Origin: Hyphomicrobiales bacterium
Lineage (GTDB): Bacteria > Pseudomonadota > Alphaproteobacteria > Rhizobiales > HXMU1428-3
Assembly: GCA_021775385.1 (NCBI GenBank)
Contig: JAJFHW010000011.1
Location: 1 to 6,888 of the forward strand
Direction: 5' to 3'
Length of the DNA stretch: 6,888 nucleotides
The first letter of the stretch is position 1; each line of letters starts with the position of its first letter. The translations under genes and the position numbers were made by a program. Shown in pieces: positions 1 through 6,003 of this stretch. The notes beneath the pieces were generated by a model, which was not told the origin of the DNA, did no database searches, and worked only from the letters and a program-made list of their open reading frames with translations.

Positions 1-38
1 CCCATATCAAATGATGCAGCTGAACGAAGAAACACCAT
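1..38 (-). CDS. Probable start of another gene, cut by the left edge
   Basis: An ATG at 38-36 on the minus strand opens a frame that runs to the window edge (MVFLRSAASFDM...). AGGG lies six bases before it, within GAGGTAGGG, a good ribosome binding site. Only about 12 codons are visible, so the product cannot be identified. From the usual alphaproteobacterial gene order an N-acetyltransferase (GNAT) often follows the M16 gene; that is inference from context only. Confidence 0.4.
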   Translation of the reverse strand, partial: MVFLRSAASFDM

Positions 39-181
39 CTATTGCCCTACCTCTCAAAAATACCCGTATCTAATATTTCTAAGAAATCACCTAGTGCATT
101 CTGCATAATGTGAATTCTCTATTAAAACAAACAGATGCTTCCAGCGCACCTGAAGTGCCTTTAAAATGCCCGGTATGCTCC

Positions 182-222
182 GTGCCGGTTGCTAGTGGGC
201 AACCTAAAGGCACACTAAAAGA
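182..222. repeat. 41-bp tandem repeat, copy 1
   Basis: A 41-bp unit that is repeated directly at 223-263. It folds as a two-tier hairpin: GTGCC (182-186) pairs with GGCAC (209-213), and GGTTGC (187-192) with GCAACC (199-204), with a TAAA bulge and a 6-base loop. It lies downstream of the M16 gene in otherwise non-coding sequence. Confidence 0.85.
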
Positions 223-254
223 GTGCCGGTTGCTAGTGGGCAATCTGAAGGCAC
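219..254 (-). terminator. Possible weak terminator after the M16 gene
   Basis: The hairpin of repeat copy 2 read on the minus strand (outer stem GTGCC/GGCAC, inner stem GATTGC/GCAACC with one mismatch, TTCA bulge) is followed by TCTTTT. It lies where the thrC-M16 transcript should end, but the bulge, the mismatch and the short T-run make it a poor intrinsic terminator. Confidence 0.35.
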
Positions 255-263
255 ACTAAAAGT
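223..263. repeat. 41-bp tandem repeat, copy 2
   Basis: Differs from copy 1 at three positions, two in the aacctaaagg / aatctgaagg segment and one at the last base. The change in the inner stem turns a G-C pair into G-T, so it still pairs in plus-strand RNA. Copy 2 starts four bases after the M16 stop in transcription order and is followed on the minus strand by TCTTTT. Confidence 0.85.
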
Positions 264-267
264 ACAT

Positions 268-1536
268 CTAAAGCGCCTTAAAGTAACTGTTAAACCCTTT
301 AAATTCGTCAATATTCTGTTCACAACCCACAAGTGCTATCGTTGGCTCACTACGTTTTACAATCTGTTGCACCAAATCCTGACAAGCTTCTAATGAAACA
401 GCCTCAATTTCTGCAAGCAGTTCTGAAACAGGTATAATTCTGTCAAAAAACAAAAGCTGTCTGGCCAACTGCTCCGCCCGAACAGCCGAACTCTCCAAAC
501 TCATAGCAAGGCTGCATTTCAACTGAGCTTTTGCTCGGTTTAATTCAACTAAGTTTAAACCACTCTCGCAAAGAGTTGCAATCTCATTCAACATCACATC
601 GATGACTTCTAACTGTCTCTTTTTATCACAAGCAACATAAAGCCCAAACAACCCAGAATCTTCATAAGCCGAATGAAAACTATAAACATGATACGCAAGG
701 CCGCGTTTCTCTCTCACCTCTTGAAACAACCGAGAGGACATCCCACCACCAAGAGCTGAATTTAATAACTGCATGGTAAAAATTTCAGAAGATTTAAAGG
801 CAACCCCCTCAAACCCAATAACCACATGCCCCTGCTCAAAATCTTGAGAGCCAGCCGCAATACCACCGTTATAAGAAATTGTCTCTAAAGACCGGCTTCC
901 ACCAGATGGTAAGGCAGAAAAATAAGTCTCGGCAAAACGTACAAATTCCTCATGATCAATCGCACCGGCTGCAGACAAAACCATATTCTCAGCCCTGTAA
1001 TGCATCTTCATAAAATCAGTTAGATCTTCAAGTGTAAAATTCGATACTGTATCAACCGTCCCCATAACAGGGCGCCCGACAGATTGATCCGCAAAAGCCA
1101 AAGTTTGCGCGAGATCAAAAACAACATCATCAGGCTGGTCTTCATTCGCCAAAATTTCCTGAATGATCACATCCCGCTCACGAACCAGTTCATCTTCCTC
1201 AAAACGAGGGTTTTGTAAAATATCTCCAAGAAGCGAAACAGCAACTTCAACATCAGGCCGCATAACAACTGCATAATAAGATGTCTGATCAAGCCCCGTT
1301 GATGCATTCAAATCACCGCCCACATTTTCAATTGTTTCAACGATTTCAATGGCACTGCGGGTGGTCGTCCCCTTAAAAGCCATATGCTCTAAAAAATGCG
1401 CAATGCCATGTTGTTTCGGTAGTTCATTTCTGCTGCCAACTGCAATCCAAGCCCCAAGAGACACAGTCTCTAGATGAGGCATTTCATAGCTAACAACCCG
1501 AAGACCATTAGAAAGAGTAGAAACACGAGCTTCCAT
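268..1536 (-). CDS. M16 family zinc metallopeptidase (mitochondrial processing peptidase beta-like)
   Basis: A pitrilysin-superfamily peptidase, subfamily M16B, similar in layout to the catalytic beta subunit of mitochondrial processing peptidase; its bacterial substrates are not known from the sequence. From the chosen start it has 422 residues, usual for the family. The N-terminal half opens LSNGLRVV and holds the inverted zinc motif HFLEH (H47, E50, H51) in HGIAHFLEHMAFKGT. The third ligand is expected among the glutamates of ERDVIIQEI about 75 residues later. The C-terminal half has the conserved GGGMSSRLFQEVREKRGLAY. There is no signal peptide, so it is probably cytoplasmic. Start choice: ATG at 1536 has AAGG seven bases upstream; an ATG at 1551 adds five residues, overlaps the thrC stop but lacks a ribosome binding site. 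Either way it is coupled to thrC. Confidence 0.94.
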   Translation of the reverse strand: MEARVSTLSNGLRVVSYEMPHLETVSLGAWIAVGSRNELPKQHGIAHFLEHMAFKGTTTRSAIEIVETIENVGGDLNASTGLDQTSYYAVVMRPDVEVAVSLLGDILQNPRFEEDELVRERDVIIQEILANEDQPDDVVFDLAQTLAFADQSVGRPVMGTVDTVSNFTLEDLTDFMKMHYRAENMVLSAAGAIDHEEFVRFAETYFSALPSGGSRSLETISYNGGIAAGSQDFEQGHVVIGFEGVAFKSSEIFTMQLLNSALGGGMSSRLFQEVREKRGLAYHVYSFHSAYEDSGLFGLYVACDKKRQLEVIDVMLNEIATLCESGLNLVELNRAKAQLKCSLAMSLESSAVRAEQLARQLLFFDRIIPVSELLAEIEAVSLEACQDLVQQIVKRSEPTIALVGCEQNIDEFKGFNSYFKAL

Positions 1537-1555
1537 TAAGGAGCCTTCCATTAAG
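1527..1555. repeat. Short tandem duplication across the thrC stop / M16 start
   Basis: Two adjoining copies, 1527-1540 (gagcttccattaag) and 1541-1555 (gagccttccattaag), identical but for one extra C in the second. On the minus strand each supplies CTTAATGGAAG, so there are two candidate ATG codons 15 bases apart. The first overlaps the thrC stop (TAATG); the second has the AAGG of the first copy as its ribosome binding site. Confidence 0.8.
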
Positions 1556-2960
1556 TAGTATCGCCTGCTCTGGTCTTATCAGCAATAAAATTAGAAACTT
1601 CAGCCAAATCATTAGGCAGTCGAGTTACACGCTCTTCACTCTTTAATTGAGCAACCAACCGGGCCGGTTGTGGTACTTCAACGCCAGTTGCCTTTGTCAC
1701 CACATCAGGAAATTTCGCGGGATGAGCCGTTGCCAAAGCAATCATTGGAGTAGTCTCATTATCTTTTAGACAACGAGCACCAGCCTCAAGCGCAATCGCA
1801 CTATGAGGGTCAATAATATAATGATTATCCTGATACTCAGCCTTGATACGAGAAACTGTATCATCTTCATCAATCCGTAAACCAACAAATAAATCTCGCA
1901 TAGGTGCAAGTTCATTCTCGGAAAGCTGAAATTCGCCCTTTTCAGATAGATCACTCATAAGGGTCTCAATTCGACTCGCATCACGTCCCGCCATTTCAAA
2001 CATCAACCGCTCAAAATTAGATGAAACCTGAATGTCCATACTCGGGCTATAAGTTGCTGTCACACCATCTGGTTTGTAAGTACCGGTCTCGAGCGTGCGT
2101 ACCAATATATCATTTACATTCGTTGCAACCACAAGCTTTTCAATCGGCAGTCCCATTTTATGAGCAACAAACCCGGCAAATACATCACCAAAATTTCCAG
2201 TCGGCACAGCAAATGAAAGCGGGTTTGAAGGGCTACCTAAAGCAACAGAAGCAGTGAAGTAATAAACGATTTGCGCCATAATACGCGCCCAATTAATGGA
2301 GTTTACACCTGTCACCTTCATGCCATCACGAAACTCATGGTCATTGAACAAGGCTTTAACCATGGCCTGGCAATCATCAAACGTGCCCTCAAGTGCAATG
2401 TTAAATACATTCTCTTCCCTGGCCGTTGTCATTTGTCGCCGCTGAACATCCGAAACTCGGCCGTGTGGATGAAGAATGAAAATATCAATTTGCTCACGGC
2501 CTCTAAAGGCCTCGATCGCAGCGCCGCCAGTATCGCCAGAAGTCGCGCCAAGAATAGTCGCCCGTTCACCGCGTTTGATGAGAGCCCGATCCATCAAAAG
2601 CCCTAAAATCTGCATGGCAAAATCTTTAAACGCCAAAGTTGGGCCATGAAACAGCTCAAGCAACCATAAATGATCATCCATCTGAACAAGCGGCGCCACA
2701 GCACGATGGGCAAAGCCTTCATACGCCTGCTCGATAAGGTCTTTAAATTCAGTTTCAGTAATTGAAGAACTGACAAAAGGAAACATCACTTGAAACGCGA
2801 TTTCCTGATAAGAGCAACCACGAAGCGCAGAAATTTGTTCCGCACTAAAAGTTGGCCAACTCTCAGGCACATAAAGGCCCCCATCACGGGCGAGGCCTGC
2901 AAGCATCACATCTTCAAATTCAAGAACTGGCGCTTGCCCGCGCGTGCTTACATATTTCAA
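1551..2960 (-). CDS. thrC: Threonine synthase
   Basis: A PLP-dependent cytoplasmic enzyme that turns O-phosphohomoserine into threonine and phosphate, the last step of threonine synthesis. The 469 residues fit the long (about 465-residue) class found in Proteobacteria and yeast. The N-terminus MKYVSTRGQAP and ARDGGLYVPE are family-typical. The PLP lysine is K112 in HGPTLAFKDF. GATSGDTGGAA (138-148) and PTGNFGD (253-259) form the substrate and cofactor phosphate-binding loops. SINWARIMAQIVYYF (221-235) is also conserved. The start codon is TTG, supported by a strong AGGAG at seven bases and by the family N-terminus. The gene follows SURF1 by 137 bases and ends within a TAATG overlap with an upstream in-frame ATG of the M16 gene, so both are probably translated from one mRNA. 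No metabolic link to the oxidase genes is evident; the adjacency is a known alphaproteobacterial synteny. Confidence 0.96.
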   Translation of the reverse strand: MKYVSTRGQAPVLEFEDVMLAGLARDGGLYVPESWPTFSAEQISALRGCSYQEIAFQVMFPFVSSSITETEFKDLIEQAYEGFAHRAVAPLVQMDDHLWLLELFHGPTLAFKDFAMQILGLLMDRALIKRGERATILGATSGDTGGAAIEAFRGREQIDIFILHPHGRVSDVQRRQMTTAREENVFNIALEGTFDDCQAMVKALFNDHEFRDGMKVTGVNSINWARIMAQIVYYFTASVALGSPSNPLSFAVPTGNFGDVFAGFVAHKMGLPIEKLVVATNVNDILVRTLETGTYKPDGVTATYSPSMDIQVSSNFERLMFEMAGRDASRIETLMSDLSEKGEFQLSENELAPMRDLFVGLRIDEDDTVSRIKAEYQDNHYIIDPHSAIALEAGARCLKDNETTPMIALATAHPAKFPDVVTKATGVEVPQPARLVAQLKSEERVTRLPNDLAEVSNFIADKTRAGDTT

Positions 2961-2961
2961 C

Positions 2962-2976
2962 TGATCTCTCCTAAAA
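2962..2976 (-). promoter_or_regulatory. Ribosome binding site fixing the TTG start of thrC
   Basis: TTTTAGGAGAGATCA on the minus strand. The AGGAG core lies seven bases before the TTG at 2960, a near-ideal match and spacing. No in-frame ATG lies nearby, so this site decides the start. Confidence 0.75.
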
Positions 2977-3021
2977 CGAGTTAAGCCTATAGAGGCAAAA
3001 GGCCCTTAATTTTATTACCAG

Positions 3022-3053
3022 ACTATATATTTGTTTTTTTCGCTTTTTGCCAG
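3022..3053 (-). promoter_or_regulatory. Possible promoter upstream of thrC
   Basis: CTGGCA (3053-3048; 4 of 6 to the -35 consensus), an 18-base spacer and TATATA (3029-3024), with an overlapping TATAGT at 3027-3022 that fits the -10 consensus better but with 20-base spacing. It lies in the 137-base gap between SURF1 and thrC, in very AT-rich sequence where such matches arise by chance. I see no convincing terminator after SURF1. Confidence 0.25.
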
Positions 3054-3097
3054 CATTCAATCCGCATTGGCCTGATTAACAAATCATGGATGATCAA

Positions 3098-3823
3098 TCA
3101 TTTACGAAGGCGGCTAAAGGCAAAAGCCATGAAAACCCCTATCAAGGTCAAAGCTAAACCATACCAGGTAAGAGCATAGCCTAAATGTTTATCTGAAAAT
3201 TGAACTCTAGTAACGCCAGGTAAAGGCCAGTCACCAGATGTCTCAATCCGTTTTTGGTCGATCATAAAGGGAAGAGGCCGCTTCAAATTTCCCTTCAAGC
3301 TAGCATAAAGCTCCAAAACATCCCGCACATACCACTTATTGCCGCGTACATCATTTTTAGGTGAAAAATAGTTCCCCTCCTCGCTTAAACGAACCAACCC
3401 CTCAATCATCTGGGGGCCATCTACTAAACCTTTAGGGCGACGCGACCTAAGCTTCAATTTGTCGGGTACAAACCCACGATCAATCAAAACAATATCACCA
3501 TCCTCAGTTTTAAGAGGAGTGATAATATGCCATCCAACTTTTCCCTTATAGGATAAGAAATAATGTCGTTCTTGAGTATGATCAAAAACACCCCGTACAG
3601 TTACAGGCCGAAAGCGAATATCATTTAGATTACTAGAGAGCTTAACTATATCTTCAAAAGAAGAAGCCGGGCTTGCAATCCGTTTATTCACGAGACTAAT
3701 TAAATCCGCCTTCCAAGCCTTTCTCTCCATTTGCCAGTTACCAAGGCCAATCAAAATAACCAATCCAACAATGGTAAATAATAAGGGAAGAATGAGACCA
3801 GCCTGTCTAAACTTATCAATCAT
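3098..3823 (-). CDS. surf1: SURF1 family cytochrome c oxidase biogenesis protein
   Basis: An inner-membrane assembly factor that helps insert heme a into oxidase subunit I. From the chosen start it has 241 residues. A first membrane span lies at about 9-28, directly followed by the family motif GNWQMERKAWK. A periplasmic domain carries VLIDRGFVP and NKWYVRD. The second span is at about 213-235 (GYALTWYGLALTLIGVF), and the tail is basic (SRLRK). Start choice: two adjacent ATGs at 3850 and 3847 give 8-9 more residues but have no ribosome binding site, while the ATG at 3823 has GAGGGA about 10 bases upstream and overlaps the DUF983 stop by 8 bases, a typical coupled start. I therefore prefer 3823. 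All expected regions are present. Confidence 0.93.
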   Translation of the reverse strand: MIDKFRQAGLILPLLFTIVGLVILIGLGNWQMERKAWKADLISLVNKRIASPASSFEDIVKLSSNLNDIRFRPVTVRGVFDHTQERHYFLSYKGKVGWHIITPLKTEDGDIVLIDRGFVPDKLKLRSRRPKGLVDGPQMIEGLVRLSEEGNYFSPKNDVRGNKWYVRDVLELYASLKGNLKRPLPFMIDQKRIETSGDWPLPGVTRVQFSDKHLGYALTWYGLALTLIGVFMAFAFSRLRK

Positions 3824-4184
3824 CTGTTTTGCGTCCCTCTCGTGCATCATTGCTATACTGCAAACAAATTAAAATGCCTTTTAGTGGCCTCAAAAAACCA
3901 GCTGAAAGAATGAGTATAGTAGGCAACCAAAGAACAGCATGCACCCAGTAATCCGGGCGATAATTTATCTCTGTATATATGGCTAGTCCAACAACAAGAA
4001 ACCCAACGATTAACATTATAAAAACCGCAGGGCCATCACCGCTATCAGCAAAATCATAATCAAGGTCACAAGAAGAACATGATTGCTCAAGAGAAATAAA
4101 TCCATCAAACAATTTCCCCTCCCCACAACGCGGACAACGCCCGAGAACACCAGCTAAAATCGGAGAGATTTCTTTATCAGCCAT
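3816..4184 (-). CDS. DUF983 family zinc-ribbon membrane protein
   Basis: A 122-residue protein of the DUF983 family, commonly found in alphaproteobacterial oxidase clusters beside SURF1. The N-terminus holds a zinc-ribbon-like pair of motifs: CPRC (C17, C20; within GRCPRCGEGKLF) and CSSC (C36, C39). The segment DSGDGPAVF then leads into two hydrophobic spans at about 52-72 and 80-98. The tail is charged and hydrophilic (residues after 108). All four cysteines are present. The start ATG has GGAG seven bases upstream. The function is unproven; a role in oxidase biogenesis, perhaps metal or redox related, is inferred from context. Its stop overlaps the preferred SURF1 start (ATGATTGA), which indicates translational coupling. 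A terminator stands just upstream, so transcription must come by read-through or from a promoter overlapping that terminator. Confidence 0.92.
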   Translation of the reverse strand: MADKEISPILAGVLGRCPRCGEGKLFDGFISLEQSCSSCDLDYDFADSGDGPAVFIMLIVGFLVVGLAIYTEINYRPDYWVHAVLWLPTILILSAGFLRPLKGILICLQYSNDAREGRKTDD

Positions 4185-4207
4185 AGTCTAACTCCAGACC
4201 TTCCCAT

Positions 4208-4243
4208 AAAAATGGCCCACCTGACAAAAAGCAGGCGGGCCAT
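4208..4243 (-). terminator. Rho-independent terminator after ctaE
   Basis: On the minus strand a 12-base stem (arms 4243-4232 and 4223-4212; ATGGCCCGCCTG and CAGGTGGGCCAT, one non-Watson-Crick pair), an 8-base loop and then a run of T (4212-4208). The GC-rich core contrasts with the AT-rich surroundings. There is no T-run on the plus-strand side, so it acts in the direction of ctaE. It lies 29 bases after the ctaE stop and only 23 bases before the DUF983 start codon. Confidence 0.85.
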
Positions 4244-4272
4244 CTTACACAATTATACATCAAACTAGTTTG

Positions 4273-5163
4273 CTAGTGAGCACCTGGTGTGCCTTGTGCC
4301 CATACATAAATAGCAGCAAAAAGGAACAACCAAACAACGTCAACAAAGTGCCAGTACCAAGCAGCTGCTTCAAAACCAAAATGTTGTTTTTCGGTAAAGT
4401 GACCAGCCATAGCTCTAAACATCATCACAGCCAAAGTGATTGTACCCACAACCACATGGAACCCGTGAAAACCTGTTGCCATGTAAAATACTGAACCATA
4501 AATATTGCCGCCATCTTCTTTGCTAAAAGCAAAGCCAGCATGCATATATTCATAAGCCTGTAAAATGGTGAACGTAATACCAAGAATAACAGTCAGTAGT
4601 AGTCCCCAAATCAGACCCTTACGGTTTCCTTCAAGCAACGCATGGTGCGCCCATGTTACTGTTGTACCTGAAAGCAAGAGGATCAAAGTATTAACCAATG
4701 GAAGTTTCCAAGGATTAAATGTCTCAGTTCCTGCTGGCGGGAAAACACCTTGTGTCACTTCATTTCGTGATACTTGGCCAATCGCAGTTTCAACACCACC
4801 CGCTGTCGTAATAGCATCCGCTCCAAAACCAGGGAAAAACGAAATATCAAAAAAGGCCCAGAACCAGGCAACAAAGAACATCACTTCAGAAGCAATGAAC
4901 AAAATCATGCCATAGCGGTTATGAATTTGAACAACAGGTGTGTGGTCACCATTTCTTTCAGCTTCCTTAACCACATCTCGCCACCACAAAAACATGGTCA
5001 ACAAAACAAGGCCAAAACCAACCGCTAAAATGGTTGAACCTTTGTCATGCATAAATTGAATAGCTCCATAAGCCAATACAAACGCTGCAACAGCGCCTAA
5101 TAACGGCCACGGACTTGGATCCACCAAATGGTAATCATGGTGCTTTCCGTGAGAATCTGCCAT
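4273..5163 (-). CDS. ctaE: Cytochrome c oxidase subunit III
   Basis: A structural subunit of the aa3-type terminal oxidase in the inner membrane. It binds lipid next to subunit I and supports proton uptake and enzyme stability. The length of 296 residues, with about seven membrane helices, fits the alphaproteobacterial and mitochondrial form. The N-terminus HDYHLVDPSPWPLLG matches the conserved subunit III opening. RYGMILFIASEVMFF holds the conserved membrane glutamate (E93, equivalent to E90 of the bovine subunit), and WAFFDISFFPG follows. The C-terminus carries HFGFEAAAWYWHFVDVVW and ends GTPGAH. The ATG start is supported by GGGAGAG about 5-10 bases upstream, and by the family N-terminus. 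It lies 143 bases after ctaG and is followed within about 30 bases by a strong terminator, so it probably ends the main oxidase transcript. Confidence 0.97.
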   Translation of the reverse strand: MADSHGKHHDYHLVDPSPWPLLGAVAAFVLAYGAIQFMHDKGSTILAVGFGLVLLTMFLWWRDVVKEAERNGDHTPVVQIHNRYGMILFIASEVMFFVAWFWAFFDISFFPGFGADAITTAGGVETAIGQVSRNEVTQGVFPPAGTETFNPWKLPLVNTLILLLSGTTVTWAHHALLEGNRKGLIWGLLLTVILGITFTILQAYEYMHAGFAFSKEDGGNIYGSVFYMATGFHGFHVVVGTITLAVMMFRAMAGHFTEKQHFGFEAAAWYWHFVDVVWLFLFAAIYVWAQGTPGAH

Positions 5164-5203
5164 CTATCTCTCCCTTAACATGTGCCCCAAATGCACGTTA
5201 GAT

Positions 5204-5234
5204 TTTATAACTTCGAAGTTAAGGTGCTTATCAA
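5204..5234 (-). promoter_or_regulatory. Possible promoter upstream of ctaE
   Basis: TTGATA (5234-5229; 5 of 6 to the -35 consensus) and TATAAA (5209-5204; 5 of 6 to the -10 consensus), separated by 19 bases, which is longer than the ideal 17. Transcription would begin about 35 bases before the ctaE ATG. The gap after ctaG (143 bases) is the longest inside the oxidase gene group, so an internal promoter is plausible, but it is a pattern match only. Confidence 0.35.
5208..5221. promoter_or_regulatory. 14-bp perfect palindrome, possible operator
   Basis: TAACTTCGAAGTTA is identical to its own reverse complement. It lies almost wholly in the spacer of the possible ctaE promoter and adjoins the hairpin at 5219-5250. 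Such symmetry is typical of dimeric regulator sites, but I recognise no specific regulator, and one occurrence is weak evidence. Confidence 0.35.
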
Positions 5235-5250
5235 AATTTAAGCCCCTTAA
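5219..5250 (-). other. Intergenic hairpin between ctaG and ctaE
   Basis: An inverted repeat with 12-base arms (5219-5230 and 5239-5250), one mismatch and an 8-base loop. On the transcribed strand the arms read TTAAGGGGCTTA and TAAGCACCTTAA. There is no T-run after it, so it is not a classical intrinsic terminator. It could be an RNA processing or stability element, or partly an accident of AT-rich DNA. Confidence 0.5.
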
Positions 5251-5306
5251 GTCTCCTCAGTAAATTCATATTTAACTCAACAATAAACTTGTCATAATGT
5301 TTAAGC

Positions 5307-5975
5307 TCACTCCCCTGCCTTAACAGAACTTGCTGTCTTCAGCGGAGTTTTCTTTTCAAAAAACACATATGACAAAGTAATTTCACTCACCGTCTTGCCA
5401 CTCTTGTCAGTGACAATTTCAGGATCAACATAAAAACTAACTGGCATTTCAACTTCTTCGCCAGCTTCTAGCTTTTGTTCCGTAAAACAAAAACATTCAA
5501 TCTTATTAAAAAAACTACCTGCAATCTCAGGCGTTACATTATAAATCGCGCTACCAACAACTGGGCTCTTACCTAAATTCTTAGCCATGTAGTTCACAAC
5601 AACAGTTTCGCCAATATGAACATCTATCGAGCGTTGAACAGGCTTAAATTTCCAATTTAAACCTTTAGCAATAGTGGCATCAAACTTAACCGTTATCTTA
5701 CGGTCAAGAATAACCCCACTAGACGCAACAGCTCTTTGAGTGGTACCGCCATACCCTGTCACTTTACAAAATAAATTATAAAGCTCAGGTGAATAAATCA
5801 CCACAACTGTCATCAAACCAATCATGCCCAAAAGAGCAGTAACAACCCCTGTATGGTTTGGCTGAGTATGGTTAGGCTGAGAACGAGAGTTAAAAGGCAC
5901 GTTTGCAGCACCATTTTCTACTCCACCTTCAACTGAAGGAGAAGCTTTACTCTCTGTATCCTTGCCAAAACCCAT
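5307..5975 (-). CDS. ctaG: Cytochrome c oxidase assembly protein CtaG/Cox11 (CuB copper chaperone)
   Basis: Delivers copper to the CuB centre of oxidase subunit I on the periplasmic side of the inner membrane. From the ATG it has 222 residues. The N-terminal tail of about 42 residues is cytoplasmic and low-complexity. One membrane span lies at about 43-62. The conserved segment LYNLFCKVTGYGGTTQ follows (C70), then a beta-rich periplasmic domain with the diagnostic copper-binding ECFCF (C161, C163) in a typical IECFCFTEQ context. All three conserved cysteines are present, so it looks functional. Start choice: an in-frame TTG one codon upstream (position 5978) is also possible; AAGG lies 10 bases before the ATG and 7 before the TTG, so the start is uncertain by one codon. 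The tail contains a QPNHT duplication encoded by a 15-bp tandem repeat. It follows the CoxF-like gene by 28 bases. Confidence 0.95.
   Translation of the reverse strand: MGFGKDTESKASPSVEGGVENGAANVPFNSRSQPNHTQPNHTGVVTALLGMIGLMTVVVIYSPELYNLFCKVTGYGGTTQRAVASSGVILDRKITVKFDATIAKGLNWKFKPVQRSIDVHIGETVVVNYMAKNLGKSPVVGSAIYNVTPEIAGSFFNKIECFCFTEQKLEAGEEVEMPVSFYVDPEIVTDKSGKTVSEITLSYVFFEKKTPLKTASSVKAGE
5851..5865. repeat. 15-bp in-frame tandem duplication within ctaG, copy B
   Basis: Second copy of the 15-bp unit, differing from 5866-5880 at one base (gtatggtttggctga against gtatggttaggctga). The change is silent, since both encode QPNHT. The high identity suggests replication slippage in a tolerant linker. 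Confidence 0.85.
5866..5880. repeat. 15-bp in-frame tandem duplication within ctaG, copy A
   Basis: First copy in transcription order of a 15-bp direct repeat, directly adjoining a second copy at 5851-5865 with one mismatch. On the minus strand each copy encodes QPNHT, giving QPNHTQPNHT (residues 33-42) just before the CtaG membrane span. Being a multiple of three, it keeps the frame. Confidence 0.85.
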
Positions 5976-6003
5976 CAATAAAAAGCCTTACACAAAATTA
6001 AAG

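Noticed and set aside
39..140. Promoter-like TTGTTT / TATGCA boxes before the left-edge gene
   Set aside because: Only about three of six bases match at each box in AT-rich sequence, too weak to annotate.
182..263. Tandem repeats as a CRISPR array
   Set aside because: The copies adjoin with no spacers between them, only two are clear, and no cas genes are present.
2021..2606. Plus-strand open frames of 78 and 111 codons (2021-2257 and 2271-2606)
   Set aside because: They lie wholly inside thrC on the opposite strand, show no family-like sequence and have no supporting context; they are antisense shadows.
3031..3048. T-rich run (plus strand) between SURF1 and thrC as a plus-strand terminator
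   Set aside because: No GC-rich hairpin precedes it and no plus-strand gene is present.
3062..3100. Inverted repeats (TGATT...AATCA, ATCAT...ATGAT) after SURF1 as a terminator
   Set aside because: The stems are short and AT-rich, and no T-run follows on the minus strand.
4270..5028. Plus-strand open frames opposite ctaE
   Set aside because: They mirror a highly conserved subunit III gene, and their translations are low-complexity basic or cysteine-rich strings typical of antisense frames.
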